From the NCBI GenBank assembly GCA_029210875.1, contig JARGFJ010000005.1, positions 1 through 64,000 on the forward strand: a DNA stretch of 64,000 nucleotides. Reading direction: 5' to 3'. The translations under genes and the position numbers were made by a program. This document shows, one piece after another, positions 29,691-42,224 of the stretch (the first letter of the stretch is position 1; each line of letters starts with the position of its first letter). The notes beneath the pieces are model-generated. The model had not been told where the DNA came from. It searched no databases and saw only the letters and a program-made list of their open reading frames with translations. The DNA is from Gammaproteobacteria bacterium (GTDB lineage Bacteria > Pseudomonadota > Gammaproteobacteria > Nitrosococcales > Methylophagaceae).

Positions 29691-30125
29691 TTATTTGACT
29701 TGATACCGACTACCGGATACAACATAGCCTTTACCGTGACTGTCATAACACATAGTGCCGCCAATTTTTTGAGATTGACCATATTCATCGACAGTTGTTT
29801 TAAACACGTCATGGCAGGGTTTGTTATAAGTCGAACCGTTATTGTAGCTATTATATTGATTTGTATTGTATCGAGGATACGAATATTTCTGGTAGCCATA
29901 CGAATTATGGTGACCATAGTTATAATAATTTCCAGAATAACTATGACGTCCATAACCATAGTGGCCACCATAACTACGATGACTATAACCGGCGCTGTAA
30001 TGTCTGTTATGACCGTTATATCCATAACCAAATGAATAGCCACCAGCGTATGCCGGAACAGCAAGGGTAGCAAGCAGGATATAACTACTGATGGTGAGGA
30101 TTATATTTCTTGTAAATGATGTCAT
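29691..30125 (-). CDS. secreted Gly/Tyr/His-rich hypothetical protein
   Basis: Signal peptide ...LATLAVPAYAG then GYSFGYGYNGHNRHYSAGYSHRSYGGHYGYGRHSYSGNYYNYGHHNSYGYQ. Confidence 0.7.
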   Translation of the reverse strand: MTSFTRNIILTISSYILLATLAVPAYAGGYSFGYGYNGHNRHYSAGYSHRSYGGHYGYGRHSYSGNYYNYGHHNSYGYQKYSYPRYNTNQYNSYNNGSTYNKPCHDVFKTTVDEYGQSQKIGGTMCYDSHGKGYVVSGSRYQVK

Positions 30126-30548
30126 GATAATAGACCCCCGATATTGTGTGTATTGGCTCGAGCTGAGACCTGAATAGAGCCGATTGAACTAACTGAATTT
30201 TTATGTCCAGCGGTATTTACTATAACGACAGTATAAAAACTAAAAAGTTACAAATAACGTATGTGTTTGTCCCAGATATGAAGCCAAGTGACTTGAAGAT
30301 GCACACTACTTTTACCGTTCGTGATCGACGGCATGGATGCAGGAGGTAAAGCAGTTACTGAGAGTTTGTCGAACTATGAGCCTAAGCAACCTAACCCTTC
30401 GGCTCTTCGATGAGCTCAGAGCGAACAGAAGTTTTTAGCACTATCTGAAAATTCATTGTTCACGGGGATAAACCGATGGGGATGGATGTGATAGCAACCG
30501 ATCCCCATTGTGCTTCTAACGTATGACATTTATTCCAAAATAGGACTA

Positions 30549-30890
30549 TTATCTGGCTAGAACACCACGGAAAAACGAATTATTCCGTTCGTGAGTATCT
30601 ATATAACGCGAATAATCAACGTGACTGCTGGCGTTAATCGCTATGTTGGCTTTAACACCTTGAATGGCGAGTACAGATGCAGATAATGAATTATATTTTT
30701 GATTTTCGTGAGAGTAAAAAGCCGCAGCTTGTCTCGTTTTATTGGATTTGATATCAGCTGCCTCGGCCGCGATCACAGATTCACGTATAGCTTCAGAAAC
30801 AGAATTATTAAACATATGGTTAATGGGATTAGCCAAAACGATGTTTGATAATGTAAGAAGTGGTACTAGGACCATTACTAATTTTTTCAT
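30549..30890 (-). CDS. secreted hypothetical protein
   Basis: MKKLVMVLVPLLTLSNIVLANP signal peptide, Ala-rich helical body. Confidence 0.55.
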   Translation of the reverse strand: MKKLVMVLVPLLTLSNIVLANPINHMFNNSVSEAIRESVIAAEAADIKSNKTRQAAAFYSHENQKYNSLSASVLAIQGVKANIAINASSHVDYSRYIDTHERNNSFFRGVLAR

Positions 30891-31112
30891 TGTGATTCCC
30901 CTTTGCCCAATATCTAAGAAACAGGCTTATGTTGTAATGACAATATGTCAGGTCGAAAGTTACAAATATAATTGGGGACTTGGCAATTGAACTGTTTTCT
31001 TGGGCAATTTAAGGGCATTTGTTTATAGCTGCGTGTTATTGAAAACATCAAATATCGCTTCTTTCTGATATTATCAAAGCTTAATAGCAACAATCTGACA
31101 GGTTTTTATATA

Positions 31113-31862
31113 GTGGATAAAGAACAACAACACAGCCGTGGCATCTATTTATTACCTAATTTATTTACGACAGCAGGATTATTTGCCGGGTTTTACGCGA
31201 TTGTAGCGGGTATTCGCGGTGAGTTTGAAGTTGCCGCTGCCGCGATTTTTATTGCAATGATAATGGATGGCCTTGATGGTCGCATTGCACGTATGACCAA
31301 TACACAAAGTGCGTTTGGTGCAGAGTACGATAGTTTGGCTGATATGGTGTCATTTGGACTCGCACCTGCATTAGTTATCTTCCAATGGTCATTATTTGAC
31401 ATGGGCAAGTTTGGTTGGATGGTTGCCTTCATTTATGCGGCATGTGCCGCACTTAGGCTGGCGCGTTTTAATACTCAGATCGGCATTATTGATAAACGTT
31501 TTTTTCAGGGTCTACCCAGTCCCGCTGCAGCAGCGACTTTGGCCGGTTGGGTATGGGTTGGGGCCAATAACGACTTTGATCCTTCAACAATGGCAATCAT
31601 ATCATTACCTTTAACCCTTGCTTGTGGTCTATTAATGGTCAGTACAGTGCGTTACCACAGTTTTAAGGAATTAGATCTTAAGGGCAAGGTTCCATTTATT
31701 GTAATGTTAGTGTTAGTGCTGATTTTTGCACTGGTCGCGATTGATCCTCCCATTGTTTTATTTACTATTTTTGCAGTATATGCGTTATCGGGTCCTGTTT
31801 TTACATTAAGAAAATTACGTCAACATCGATCAGAGCGTAATCCAAATCAATCTGATACATAA
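31113..31862 (+). CDS. pssA: CDP-diacylglycerol--serine O-phosphatidyltransferase
   Basis: GLFAGFYAIVAGIRGEFEVAAAAIFIAMIMDGLDGRIARMTNTQSAFGAEYDSLADMVSFG CDP-alcohol phosphatidyltransferase motif. Confidence 0.96.
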   Translation: MDKEQQHSRGIYLLPNLFTTAGLFAGFYAIVAGIRGEFEVAAAAIFIAMIMDGLDGRIARMTNTQSAFGAEYDSLADMVSFGLAPALVIFQWSLFDMGKFGWMVAFIYAACAALRLARFNTQIGIIDKRFFQGLPSPAAAATLAGWVWVGANNDFDPSTMAIISLPLTLACGLLMVSTVRYHSFKELDLKGKVPFIVMLVLVLIFALVAIDPPIVLFTIFAVYALSGPVFTLRKLRQHRSERNPNQSDT

Positions 31863-32043
31863 AATATGTACACATAATCTGACATATCCTCGCAACACCG
31901 CCTAGCCACAAGGTATCCAATCGCTTTACGGTAGCAAGGGCTTTGGCTATGAAAGATAAATAGATCCTAGTCAATTTATATTGGAAAAAACACGCTTTCA
32001 GCTTAAAATTACCTGTATGAATACACAAGTAATTATTAAGGAA

Positions 32044-32088
32044 ATGTATGTTGATATGACGTTTTCTGCTTTATTGTCGTTGCTATAA
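32044..32088 (+). promoter_or_regulatory. candidate leu leader peptide ORF upstream of leuA
   Basis: ATG TAT GTT GAT ATG ACG TTT TCT GCT TTA TTG TCG TTG CTA TAA = MYVDMTFSALLSLL* (or MTFSALLSLL* from 32056); four Leu among the last five residues, 92 bp before leuA. Confidence 0.5.
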
Positions 32089-32179
32089 CCTAGATGTGTT
32101 CCTATCTTCTAGTCTAAATCAGTTATGATTCAGAGTACTATAATTTTTAAACTACAGTCTGCATCAATGGAGCAGGAAA

Positions 32180-33712
32180 ATGAGTGATAAGTTAATAATA
32201 TTTGATACAACATTACGTGATGGTGAGCAAAGCCCCGGCGCATCAATGACTAAAGATGAAAAGGTGCGTATTGCTAAATCACTTGAGCGGATGCGAGTTG
32301 ATATTATCGAAGCAGGTTTCCCTATAGCAAGCATTGGCGATTTTGAAGCGGTACAGGCTGTCGCAAATGCAGTAAAGGATAGTCGTATTTGTGGTTTGGC
32401 ACGCGCCTTGGATAACGATATCGACCGAGCGGGTGAAGCATTAAAAAATGCTAATGCGTCGCGTATTCATACCTTTATCGCAACGTCACCTATACATATG
32501 AAAATGAAACTTCGTATGGATCCTGAACAGGTTATTGAAAATGCAGTGAAAGCGGTTCAACGTGCTCGTCGTTACACGGATGATGTTGAGTTTTCTCCTG
32601 AAGATGCCGGACGTAGCGAACCAGACTTTTTGTGCCGGATTCTTGAAGCAGTTATTGATGCCGGTGCAAGCACCTTAAATATCCCCGATACCGTTGGTTA
32701 TAATTTGCCTCATCAGTTTGGCCAGTTGATTTATGACTTGCGCTCACGTATTCCAAATGCCGATAAAGCTATTTTTTCAGTACATTGTCATAATGATTTG
32801 GGATTAGCGGTGGCTAACTCATTATCCGCTGTTTTGAATGGTGCTCGTCAGGTCGAATGTACGATTAATGGTTTGGGTGAACGTGCCGGTAATGCTGCAT
32901 TAGAAGAAGTGGTTATGGCTGTGCGTACCCGTCAAGATATGTTCAGTTGTGACACTACCATTGATACGACTCAAATAGTAGCCGCATCACGTTTGGTGTC
33001 AGGCATTACTGGTTTTGCAGTGCAGCCCAATAAGGCGATTGTTGGCGCTAATTCATTTGCTCATGAGTCTGGTATTCATCAGGATGGCGTGCTAAAAAGT
33101 CGTGAAACATATGAAATTATGCGTGCAGAGGATGTCGGTTGGAATACCAATCGTATGGTGCTGGGTAAGCATTCAGGTCGCAATGCCTTTCGTACACGTT
33201 TAGAAGAATTGGACATTACCTTTGAATCTGAAACCGATCTCAATGAAGCGTTTAGACGATTTAAAGAATTAGCTGATAAAAAACATGAAGTATTTGATGA
33301 AGACCTGCAAGCTTTAGTGAGCGATACTATTACGCCTGAAAATGAACGCGTGCGCTTAATTTCGTTAAAAGTATGTAGTGAAACAGGTGAGACTCCGGTT
33401 GCGTCATTAACGTTGTCGGTAGATGAGCAAGAAAGTCATGTACAAATGGCAGGAAGTGGCCCGGTCGATGCGGCATACAAAGCCATTGAAGCCATCGTAG
33501 CAAGTGGTACCGAGCTTCAATTGTATTCGGTCAACAATATTACCAGTGGCACTGATGCTCAAGGTGAAGTTAATGTTCGGCTCGAAAAGGGTGGACGTAT
33601 TGTCAGTGGACAAGGTGCAGATACCGATATTGTTATTGCTTCGGTCAAAGCCTATATCAACGCGCTTAATAAAATTTTAGTACCCATTGTTCGTGCGCAT
33701 CCACAAGTGTAA
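32180..33712 (+). CDS. leuA: 2-isopropylmalate synthase
   Basis: [62 protein letters not shown]. Confidence 0.98.
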   Translation: MSDKLIIFDTTLRDGEQSPGASMTKDEKVRIAKSLERMRVDIIEAGFPIASIGDFEAVQAVANAVKDSRICGLARALDNDIDRAGEALKNANASRIHTFIATSPIHMKMKLRMDPEQVIENAVKAVQRARRYTDDVEFSPEDAGRSEPDFLCRILEAVIDAGASTLNIPDTVGYNLPHQFGQLIYDLRSRIPNADKAIFSVHCHNDLGLAVANSLSAVLNGARQVECTINGLGERAGNAALEEVVMAVRTRQDMFSCDTTIDTTQIVAASRLVSGITGFAVQPNKAIVGANSFAHESGIHQDGVLKSRETYEIMRAEDVGWNTNRMVLGKHSGRNAFRTRLEELDITFESETDLNEAFRRFKELADKKHEVFDEDLQALVSDTITPENERVRLISLKVCSETGETPVASLTLSVDEQESHVQMAGSGPVDAAYKAIEAIVASGTELQLYSVNNITSGTDAQGEVNVRLEKGGRIVSGQGADTDIVIASVKAYINALNKILVPIVRAHPQV

Positions 33713-34218
33713 TGCAGCTTAATTCCAGTCAGTTATCAATACTTGAGGAGATCGGCATTCCTGTATGGGAATTACGTCCGCAAAACGTTGAGCCAAGGCC
33801 ACAACAACGCGAGATCTTAACGGCTGAGACTAAAATACAATGCCAGCAATCATGGATTGTTGTCGTAGATAAAATTGAAGACAACTCAGCAAAACAGTCT
33901 CTACTTTATGCCATGTTGAAGGCCATTAACGTGTCATATGATGACGTTGCTGTTATTACCAGTAATGATTATCTGATGTTAGATCTAGATTCGACAAACA
34001 ACAAAATAGTGTTGGTTTTAGGTAGTGCCGCGCTCAGTTATATCGACGGAATATCAGAGACGTTAGAACAGTGTCGTGGCAAAATACATCAGGTTGATAT
34101 TGATACTGTCGTATCGTATGGACTCGATCAGCTATTGAATGATCCAAATAAAAAAGCTGTAGTCTGGCAAGACTTGCTATTTGCCAAAAGGCATTATCAA
34201 CAGTTGGTGACAATTTAG
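33712..34218 (+). CDS. hypothetical protein, possible divergent HolD (DNA pol III psi subunit)
   Basis: LEEIGIPVWELR near N-terminus and AVVWQDLLFAKRHYQQL near C-terminus, immediately upstream of and overlapping rimI (as holD-rimI elsewhere). Confidence 0.55.
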   Translation: MQLNSSQLSILEEIGIPVWELRPQNVEPRPQQREILTAETKIQCQQSWIVVVDKIEDNSAKQSLLYAMLKAINVSYDDVAVITSNDYLMLDLDSTNNKIVLVLGSAALSYIDGISETLEQCRGKIHQVDIDTVVSYGLDQLLNDPNKKAVVWQDLLFAKRHYQQLVTI

Positions 34219-34685
34219 TGCAAGCAAGACACATGTTAGAAAGTGATATTGCTGAAGTCACTAATATTGAGCAACAAGCTAACATGTTTCCCTGGTCACG
34301 CAAGCATTTTGAAAGTAGTCTAAAAGCCGGGCATCAAGCATGGGTGTTTTGTAATGATCAAAATCAGATATTGGGTTTCACTATTGTCCAGCAAATTTTA
34401 GATGAAACTCATCTATTAAATATTTGTGTCAAACCAACAGTTCAAGGCAAGGGCTATGGTCGAGAAATACTTAATTATGTGATTGAGTTTTCGAATTCGA
34501 TTTCATCCAATATCATTTTATTAGAAGTGAGACAAACTAACCTTAGGGCTCAGCAACTCTATTTAAACTCTGGCTTTAATGAAATAGCAGTACGTAAAAA
34601 TTATTATCCGTCTGACAATGGTTGTGAAGATGCCATTTTAATGGGGATGGATCTTAGTCTAATGTCACTATTTGCTTCTGAATAA
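34218..34685 (+). CDS. rimI: ribosomal protein S18 alanine N-acetyltransferase
   Basis: FPWSRKHFESSL, LLNICVKPTVQGKGYGREIL, LEVRQTNLRAQQLYLNSGFNEIAVRKNYYP. Confidence 0.93.
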   Translation: MQARHMLESDIAEVTNIEQQANMFPWSRKHFESSLKAGHQAWVFCNDQNQILGFTIVQQILDETHLLNICVKPTVQGKGYGREILNYVIEFSNSISSNIILLEVRQTNLRAQQLYLNSGFNEIAVRKNYYPSDNGCEDAILMGMDLSLMSLFASE

Positions 34686-34726
34686 TCACTATTTAGCCTT
34701 GCATTGAACGCATAGCTCGCTTAGAC

Positions 34727-34756
34727 TAACCGACTTAAATACTCGGTTATTTTTTG
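34727..34756 (+). terminator. rho-independent terminator after rimI
   Basis: AACCGA ... TCGGTT followed by ATTTTTTG. Confidence 0.6.
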
Positions 34757-34778
34757 TTTTACCTCTAGGAGATTTACC

Positions 34779-35357
34779 ATGGCTTTTGAATTGCCACCAC
34801 TACCATATGCAGATAATGCTTTAGAACCTACTATCTCTGCTGAAACAATAAGTTATCATTATGGTAAACACCATCAAACATACGTGACAAACTTAAATAA
34901 TTTAGTCCCTGGTACTGAATTTGAAGGTTTGTCATTAGAACAAATTATCGTTAAAGCATCCGGTGGAATCTTTAATAATGCTGCGCAGATTTGGAATCAC
35001 AGCTTTTATTGGAATTGTTTAACTCCGAATGGCAAAGATGCAGTTTCAGGTGAGCTTGCTGCTGCTATTGATGTTGCTTTTGGTTCATTTGATGAGTTCA
35101 AAGCAAAATTTGCTACATCTGCCGCAACTAACTTTGGCTCTGGTTGGACATGGTTAGTTAAAAATACAGACGGTAGTCTAGAAATCGTTAACACAAGCAA
35201 TGCTGGTTGCCCATTAACATCGGGTCAAACACCACTGTTAACATGTGATGTGTGGGAACATGCGTATTACATTGATTTCCGTAATGCTCGTCCAAAATAT
35301 GTTGAAGCTTTCTGGACTTTAGTAAACTGGGATTTTGTTGCAGCAAATTTTGCATAA
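34779..35357 (+). CDS. sodB: Fe superoxide dismutase
   Basis: [52 protein letters not shown]. Confidence 0.97.
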   Translation: MAFELPPLPYADNALEPTISAETISYHYGKHHQTYVTNLNNLVPGTEFEGLSLEQIIVKASGGIFNNAAQIWNHSFYWNCLTPNGKDAVSGELAAAIDVAFGSFDEFKAKFATSAATNFGSGWTWLVKNTDGSLEIVNTSNAGCPLTSGQTPLLTCDVWEHAYYIDFRNARPKYVEAFWTLVNWDFVAANFA

Positions 35358-35429
35358 ACTAAATTAGCTGGTTTATAAGCAAATTTTGCTTATAAACTGA
35401 TAACGCTATAAAATGCACGGTTTTTGATT

Positions 35430-35459
35430 ATGGCAGTTTCGAAAGAAACTGCCATTTTT
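35430..35459 (+). terminator. rho-independent terminator after sodB
   Basis: ATGGCAGTTTC GAAA GAAACTGCCAT TTTT. Confidence 0.8.
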
Positions 35460-35532
35460 CGTTGTAGACACTTAACTCAAACGTCGGAATAGTATTAAGA
35501 TCTGGGTGTCGTGGAGTATATGGATTTGTAGT

Positions 35533-36732
35533 ATGTCAGACACAGTAATGCCAACATATGGTCGTCAAGATATCGCTTTTGTTTCAGGGCAAGGTGCCTG
35601 GCTAACCGATGCACAAGGTAAACAGTACTTAGATGCGCTAAGTGGTGTCGCTGTATGCGGTTTGGGGCATGCCCACCCTAAAATTGCCGAAGCAATTTCT
35701 GAACAGGCACACACTTTGATTCATACTTCTAACGTATACAATATTCCCTTGCAATCACAATTAGCAGACAAACTTTGCCAATTATCCGGCATGGAACAAG
35801 CGTTCTTTTGCAACTCGGGTGCTGAAGCAAACGAAGCTGCAATCAAAATAGCGCGTAAGTATGGGCATACTAAAGGTATTGATAAACCCGTTATCATTGT
35901 AATGGATGGCAGTTTTCATGGCCGCACTATGGCCACTTTGACTGCAACCGGCAATCCAAAGGTTCATGCTGGTTTTGAACCGCTAGTACAAGGCTTTGTT
36001 CGTGTTCCTTATAACGATTTTGATGCATTGCGGATGGCGATTAGTCACTGGCCAGAAGCGGTAGCCGTTATGTTGGAGCCTGTGCAGGGCGAGGGTGGTA
36101 TCAAAGTTCCCGATATTGATTATTTAAATCAAGTACGCACTTTATGTACTCAGTGTAAATTGTTGATGATGCTTGATGAAGTACAAACAGGTATTGGACG
36201 TACAGGCGAATGGTTTGCGTTTCAACATGCTGAAAGTGTTATTCCTGACGTAATGATGCTGGCAAAAGGCCTTGGTAATGGCATGCCGATTGGTGCATGT
36301 CTAGTTTCAGGTCTTGCTGTCGGAATTATGCTGCCTGGTAATCATGGTTCTACCTTTGGTGGTAATCCGCTTGCCTGTCGTGCAGCGTTGACTGTGTTAG
36401 ACATTATCGAATCAACAGACGTGATGCAGAATGTTAAAACTTTAAATACTAAAATAATAGAGGGTTTCGAACAACAGCTTTCAAACTGCAAAGGTGTTAA
36501 GGCGATAAGAGCAGCAGGATTTATGTTTGGGATTGAACTTACTATGCCGTGTAGCGACTTGGTTAAGCTCGCGCTTGATAAGGGTATTTTGATCAATGTA
36601 ACTGCCGATAAAGTTATCAGGTTGCTACCACCACTGATTATTAATGCTGATGAAGCCCAGCAAATCGTCGACAATGTCAGTCAATTAGTACTTGAGTTTG
36701 TCGCATCACACGCTATTGAGAGTGTTGCATAA
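35533..36732 (+). CDS. argD: acetylornithine aminotransferase family protein
   Basis: [79 protein letters not shown]; next to argF. Start taken at [10 protein letters not shown]. Confidence 0.95.
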   Translation: MSDTVMPTYGRQDIAFVSGQGAWLTDAQGKQYLDALSGVAVCGLGHAHPKIAEAISEQAHTLIHTSNVYNIPLQSQLADKLCQLSGMEQAFFCNSGAEANEAAIKIARKYGHTKGIDKPVIIVMDGSFHGRTMATLTATGNPKVHAGFEPLVQGFVRVPYNDFDALRMAISHWPEAVAVMLEPVQGEGGIKVPDIDYLNQVRTLCTQCKLLMMLDEVQTGIGRTGEWFAFQHAESVIPDVMMLAKGLGNGMPIGACLVSGLAVGIMLPGNHGSTFGGNPLACRAALTVLDIIESTDVMQNVKTLNTKIIEGFEQQLSNCKGVKAIRAAGFMFGIELTMPCSDLVKLALDKGILINVTADKVIRLLPPLIINADEAQQIVDNVSQLVLEFVASHAIESVA

Positions 36733-37637
36733 TGAGACATTTTTTAACTTTAAAAGATCTAACGCCATTTGAATTAAAAGCATTGATAACACGTGCAATC
36801 GAGTTAAAACGTATGCACACTGCTGGCGAACTCTATGAACCGCTAAAAAACAAAGTTCTTGCGATGATATTTGAAAAATCATCAACGCGTACCAGAGTTT
36901 CATTTGAATCAGCAATGATTCAATTTGGTGGTAGTTCTATCTTTTTGTCGCCTAATGATACTCAGCTAGGACGTGGTGAACCGATTGCCGATTCAGCACG
37001 TGTTATTTCGAGCATGGTTGATGCCATCATGATTCGTACATTCGAGCATGAAAAAGTCGAAACCTTGGCAAAATATTCATCTGTACCCGTAATTAATGCA
37101 CTGACCGATGATTATCATCCGTGCCAACTACTTGCAGATATGCAGACTTATCAAGAGCATCGGGGTTCGATTGAAGGTAAAACCGTTGTATGGGTAGGTG
37201 ATGGTAATAATATGTGCCATTCATATATCAATGCAGCACAGCAATTTGGTTTTAAATTAAATATCGCGACCCCTGTCGGTTATGAACCTAATGCTGATAT
37301 TGTTGCTTCAGTCGATGCCGAAATTAACCTGTTCAATGATGTGAATACTGCTGTATCTGGTGCAGATTTAATTGTGACAGATGTCTGGGCAAGCATGGGA
37401 CAAGAAGAAGAGCAGCGTAAACGCGAACAAGCGTTTGCAGTATTCCAGGTTAATCAAGATGTCATGAATTTAGCCAATAAAGATGCACTGTTCATGCATT
37501 GCTTGCCTGCTCATCGTGGTGAAGAAGTGTCAGCAGAGCTTATTGATGGACCGCAAAGCGTAGTTTGGGATGAAGCTGAAAATAGACTTCATGCTCAAAA
37601 AGCATTATTAGAATTTTTATGTAAGACGCTTAACTAA
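36732..37637 (+). CDS. argF: ornithine carbamoyltransferase
   Basis: [44 protein letters not shown]. Confidence 0.98.
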   Translation: MRHFLTLKDLTPFELKALITRAIELKRMHTAGELYEPLKNKVLAMIFEKSSTRTRVSFESAMIQFGGSSIFLSPNDTQLGRGEPIADSARVISSMVDAIMIRTFEHEKVETLAKYSSVPVINALTDDYHPCQLLADMQTYQEHRGSIEGKTVVWVGDGNNMCHSYINAAQQFGFKLNIATPVGYEPNADIVASVDAEINLFNDVNTAVSGADLIVTDVWASMGQEEEQRKREQAFAVFQVNQDVMNLANKDALFMHCLPAHRGEEVSAELIDGPQSVVWDEAENRLHAQKALLEFLCKTLN

Positions 37638-38301
37638 GCTGTAATTTTAATTGTTCCAGCCGTTCGATTGTTCCAATATCAGACCACTGTCCTGGGTAGT
37701 AAATAGCTTTCGCTGCTTGTGCTCCTATTGCCTGTAGTAATACAGGCTTCAATGCAAGACGTTGTGGTTCATAGCTGTTAAATAAGGCCGGGTGATAAAT
37801 CCCTATACCACTATAGGTATATTTAGTATCACCATTTATTGCCAGATGTCCTGATTCTGTTAAAGCAAAGTCGCCACTAGGGTTATGACCAGGGTTTGCA
37901 ACCATAACCAACTGACATAATGTATCTAGCTCTAAATTTGAATTGATTAGCCGTTCGAATGAAAAGTCAGTCCAAATATCACCATTTACAATTAGAAATG
38001 GTTCATTGCCGAGCAGTGGTAATGCCTTGATGATGCCTCCAGCCGTTTCTAAACCACCTTCAGGTTCAGGTGAATAGCGTAATGTTGCACCGTAGCGTTC
38101 ACCATCACCAAGCACGGATGGAAACTGCTCTCCAAGATGAGCATAATTAATAATAATATCGGCAATGCCAGCTTTAACTAAGTCTTGGATCAGGTATTCA
38201 ATTAAGCGGTACTTACCCGCTTGCAATAAGGGTTTGGGTGTGTGATCGGTAAGCGGTCTTAAACGTTCGCCACGACCTGCAGCTAAAATCATCGCTTTCA
38301 T
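37630..38301 (-). CDS. murU: N-acetylmuramate alpha-1-phosphate uridylyltransferase
   Basis: [29 protein letters not shown]; overlapped with amgK-like kinase. Confidence 0.9.
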   Translation of the reverse strand: MKAMILAAGRGERLRPLTDHTPKPLLQAGKYRLIEYLIQDLVKAGIADIIINYAHLGEQFPSVLGDGERYGATLRYSPEPEGGLETAGGIIKALPLLGNEPFLIVNGDIWTDFSFERLINSNLELDTLCQLVMVANPGHNPSGDFALTESGHLAINGDTKYTYSGIGIYHPALFNSYEPQRLALKPVLLQAIGAQAAKAIYYPGQWSDIGTIERLEQLKLQLS

Positions 38302-39281
38302 AACTTTGTTTCAAGTTGAGGTAGTTGCACAAGGAACCGTGACAGTTCATTTAGCTCAGGATATTGACTTGCTACGTGCTTAACGTAATGCAATGTTAGT
38401 GGTAAATCATTCATATAATTAGTTTTACCATCACGATAGTTCAGTCGGCAAAAAATACCCAGTACTTTCAAATGGCGTTGTATTCCCATCAAATCAAACC
38501 AGCGTTTAAATTGCTCAAAACTACTATTAGCTAACAGCGCTTTTGTTTGTGCTTGCTGATAATAATACTGCAACCATTGCTCTATACGCTCTTGCGGCCA
38601 TGCGATATAACAGTCACGTAATAGTGATACAAGATCGTAGGTAATTGGTCCAATCACAGCATCCTGAAAATCAATAATGCCTGCGGAACCATCATTACAG
38701 ATCATTAAGTTACGTGAATGATAATCTCGGTGCACAATAACCTGTGGTTGTTCAAGGGCATTGCTAATCAATAATTGATAAATCGATTCAATAAAGTCAG
38801 GTGACTGTATTGCCATATGTTGTTGAAGAAACCACTCTGGAAATAAAGCCATTTCCTGTTGGAGGCAGGCTGAGTCATAAAGCGGTAAATCACTATTGTC
38901 ACCAGGTGTTAGCTGAATGTCTATCAGGCTATCAATTGCCTTGCGATAAAGCCCATCAGATGATTGTTCATTAAGTTGTTGTAGATAGGGCGTGTTGCCA
39001 AAATCAGTTAACAGAAGAAAGCCTTGTTGTTTATCCTGTGCGAAAATTTTGGGGACGTTAATTCCAGATGAATATAACAACGAAGCGATGTGTACAAATG
39101 ATGTTGTATCTTCTAAATCGGGCGGGGCATCCATAACAATCCATGACTGTTGATTTTGTATCACTCTAAAATAACGGCGAAAACTGGCATCACTTGAAGC
39201 AGGTGATAATTCAAAAACAGGTGAAGGTAAGACGGATTTTAACCAGTTTTGAATACTAATTTGGCGATGGTCTTGTGACAT
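38298..39281 (-). CDS. amgK: aminoglycoside phosphotransferase family, MurNAc/GlcNAc anomeric kinase
   Basis: SDASFRRYFRV, IVHRDYHSRNLMIC, GIIDFQDAVIGPITYDLVSLLRDCY. Confidence 0.92.
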   Translation of the reverse strand: MSQDHRQISIQNWLKSVLPSPVFELSPASSDASFRRYFRVIQNQQSWIVMDAPPDLEDTTSFVHIASLLYSSGINVPKIFAQDKQQGFLLLTDFGNTPYLQQLNEQSSDGLYRKAIDSLIDIQLTPGDNSDLPLYDSACLQQEMALFPEWFLQQHMAIQSPDFIESIYQLLISNALEQPQVIVHRDYHSRNLMICNDGSAGIIDFQDAVIGPITYDLVSLLRDCYIAWPQERIEQWLQYYYQQAQTKALLANSSFEQFKRWFDLMGIQRHLKVLGIFCRLNYRDGKTNYMNDLPLTLHYVKHVASQYPELNELSRFLVQLPQLETKL

Positions 39282-39486
39282 ATTGAGTCTATTATTTTAC
39301 TTTAAGTTATATGATTTAGTTTTTGATAAATATGAATTATCTTATTTTATGTGTGTTATCGGTTCTGAAATTTCGTTGATGCAGTGTATAGTATCTGTTT
39401 TTGTTGGGATATTATCTAACAATTCACGGTCACACTATGGCTGTTTTTGAACACGGCATAAAATAATATATAAATTCGGAGCTGAA

Positions 39487-39897
39487 ATGAAAAAAATACT
39501 AATGTTAGTTGCCTTAACGACATCGTTATCTGCCGTTGCAGAAGAAAGCTTGATTACACCGGCTGATATGTCAGATGATGCACAACACAAAATGTTCGAA
39601 ATTAGTATGGACTATAATAAATGCATGATGCAATCGCGTCTTGATGCAAGTGCTCAACAGCGCCAAGTTCAAGAAGCCGCAAATGAAATTTTAAATAAGT
39701 GTGAAACACACTTAGATGAACTCAATGAATTACTAACAGCTAATAATGTGAATCATGATCTTGTCGTTGGCATGACTAAAAAGTTACGTTCACGTGGTGC
39801 GCGTGAGTTAATGACTAAAAGCATGAATAATATGGCTGCACAAGCTTCAGCGGTTATTAACGCTGAAAAGATTAAAGCAGAAGAAGCACAGCAGTAA
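39487..39897 (+). CDS. secreted hypothetical protein
   Basis: Signal peptide MKKILMLVALTTSLSAVAEE; helical Met/Cys-containing body. Confidence 0.65.
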   Translation: MKKILMLVALTTSLSAVAEESLITPADMSDDAQHKMFEISMDYNKCMMQSRLDASAQQRQVQEAANEILNKCETHLDELNELLTANNVNHDLVVGMTKKLRSRGARELMTKSMNNMAAQASAVINAEKIKAEEAQQ

Positions 39898-39901
39898 TAA
39901 A

Positions 39902-40495
39902 TTAGTAATTGTTAGGCTGAAGGATATCGATTCCTTCAGCCTTTAGCATTTCTGTTAAACGGATAAGTGGTAAACCAATAAGCGTATTAGGATCATCTCC
40001 TTGTAGCTTATTAAATAAACTAATACCAAAACCTTCCGATTTGAAACTACCAGCACATTGATACGGTTGTTCCTTGTTAAGGTAAAACTCAATTTGTTCT
40101 GGCGTTAATTGTTTAAATTCAACGCTGTACATCTCAACACTAGAGTGAATGTTACCAGTCTGACTATTCATTAAAACTAAACCCGTTAGAAAGATCACTG
40201 TTTTACCTGATGCTGCCATTAATTGTTTTAATGCATTTTGGTGATCGCCAGGTTTGCCTAAAATCGTATTGTCTAATAGTGCTACCTGATCTGAAGCAAT
40301 AATTAATGCGTTAGGGTAACGACCAGCTATTGCGTGTGCTTTTTGTTCAGACAAGCGTTTCACTAAGTCCGCTGCATGCTCATTTTCTAATGGCTGTTCA
40401 TCAATGTCTGGCGAGGCCGTTTCAAAAGGCAGACCGAGTTTCGATAGAAGTTCAGCTCGAAAGGGGGAGCTGGATCCTAAAATAAGTTGTTGCAT
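39902..40495 (-). CDS. Maf-like nucleoside triphosphate pyrophosphatase (YceF type)
   Basis: LILGSSSPFRAELLSKLGLPFETASPDIDE, ASDQVALLDNTILGKPG. Confidence 0.95.
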   Translation of the reverse strand: MQQLILGSSSPFRAELLSKLGLPFETASPDIDEQPLENEHAADLVKRLSEQKAHAIAGRYPNALIIASDQVALLDNTILGKPGDHQNALKQLMAASGKTVIFLTGLVLMNSQTGNIHSSVEMYSVEFKQLTPEQIEFYLNKEQPYQCAGSFKSEGFGISLFNKLQGDDPNTLIGLPLIRLTEMLKAEGIDILQPNNY

Positions 40496-40508
40496 GAATA
40501 ATGTCTTG

Positions 40509-42152
<1,644 letters not shown>

Positions 42153-42224
42153 TTATTGTTTTAGTATGAACGAACGAATTTAGTTGGTAATATTTAAACA
42201 CTTTAATCAGGCTAATATACCGAT

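Noticed and set aside
29592-30073. Overlapping ORFs 29592..30035 (+), 29672..30073 (-) and 29861..30070 (+)
   Set aside because: They are frame shadows of the low-complexity Gly/Tyr/His gene at 29691..30125 (-), which alone has a signal peptide and sensible composition.
30475-30515. ATGGGGAT ... ATCCCCAT inverted pair as a terminator
   Set aside because: Short stem, long loop, no T tract; not strong enough to list as a feature.
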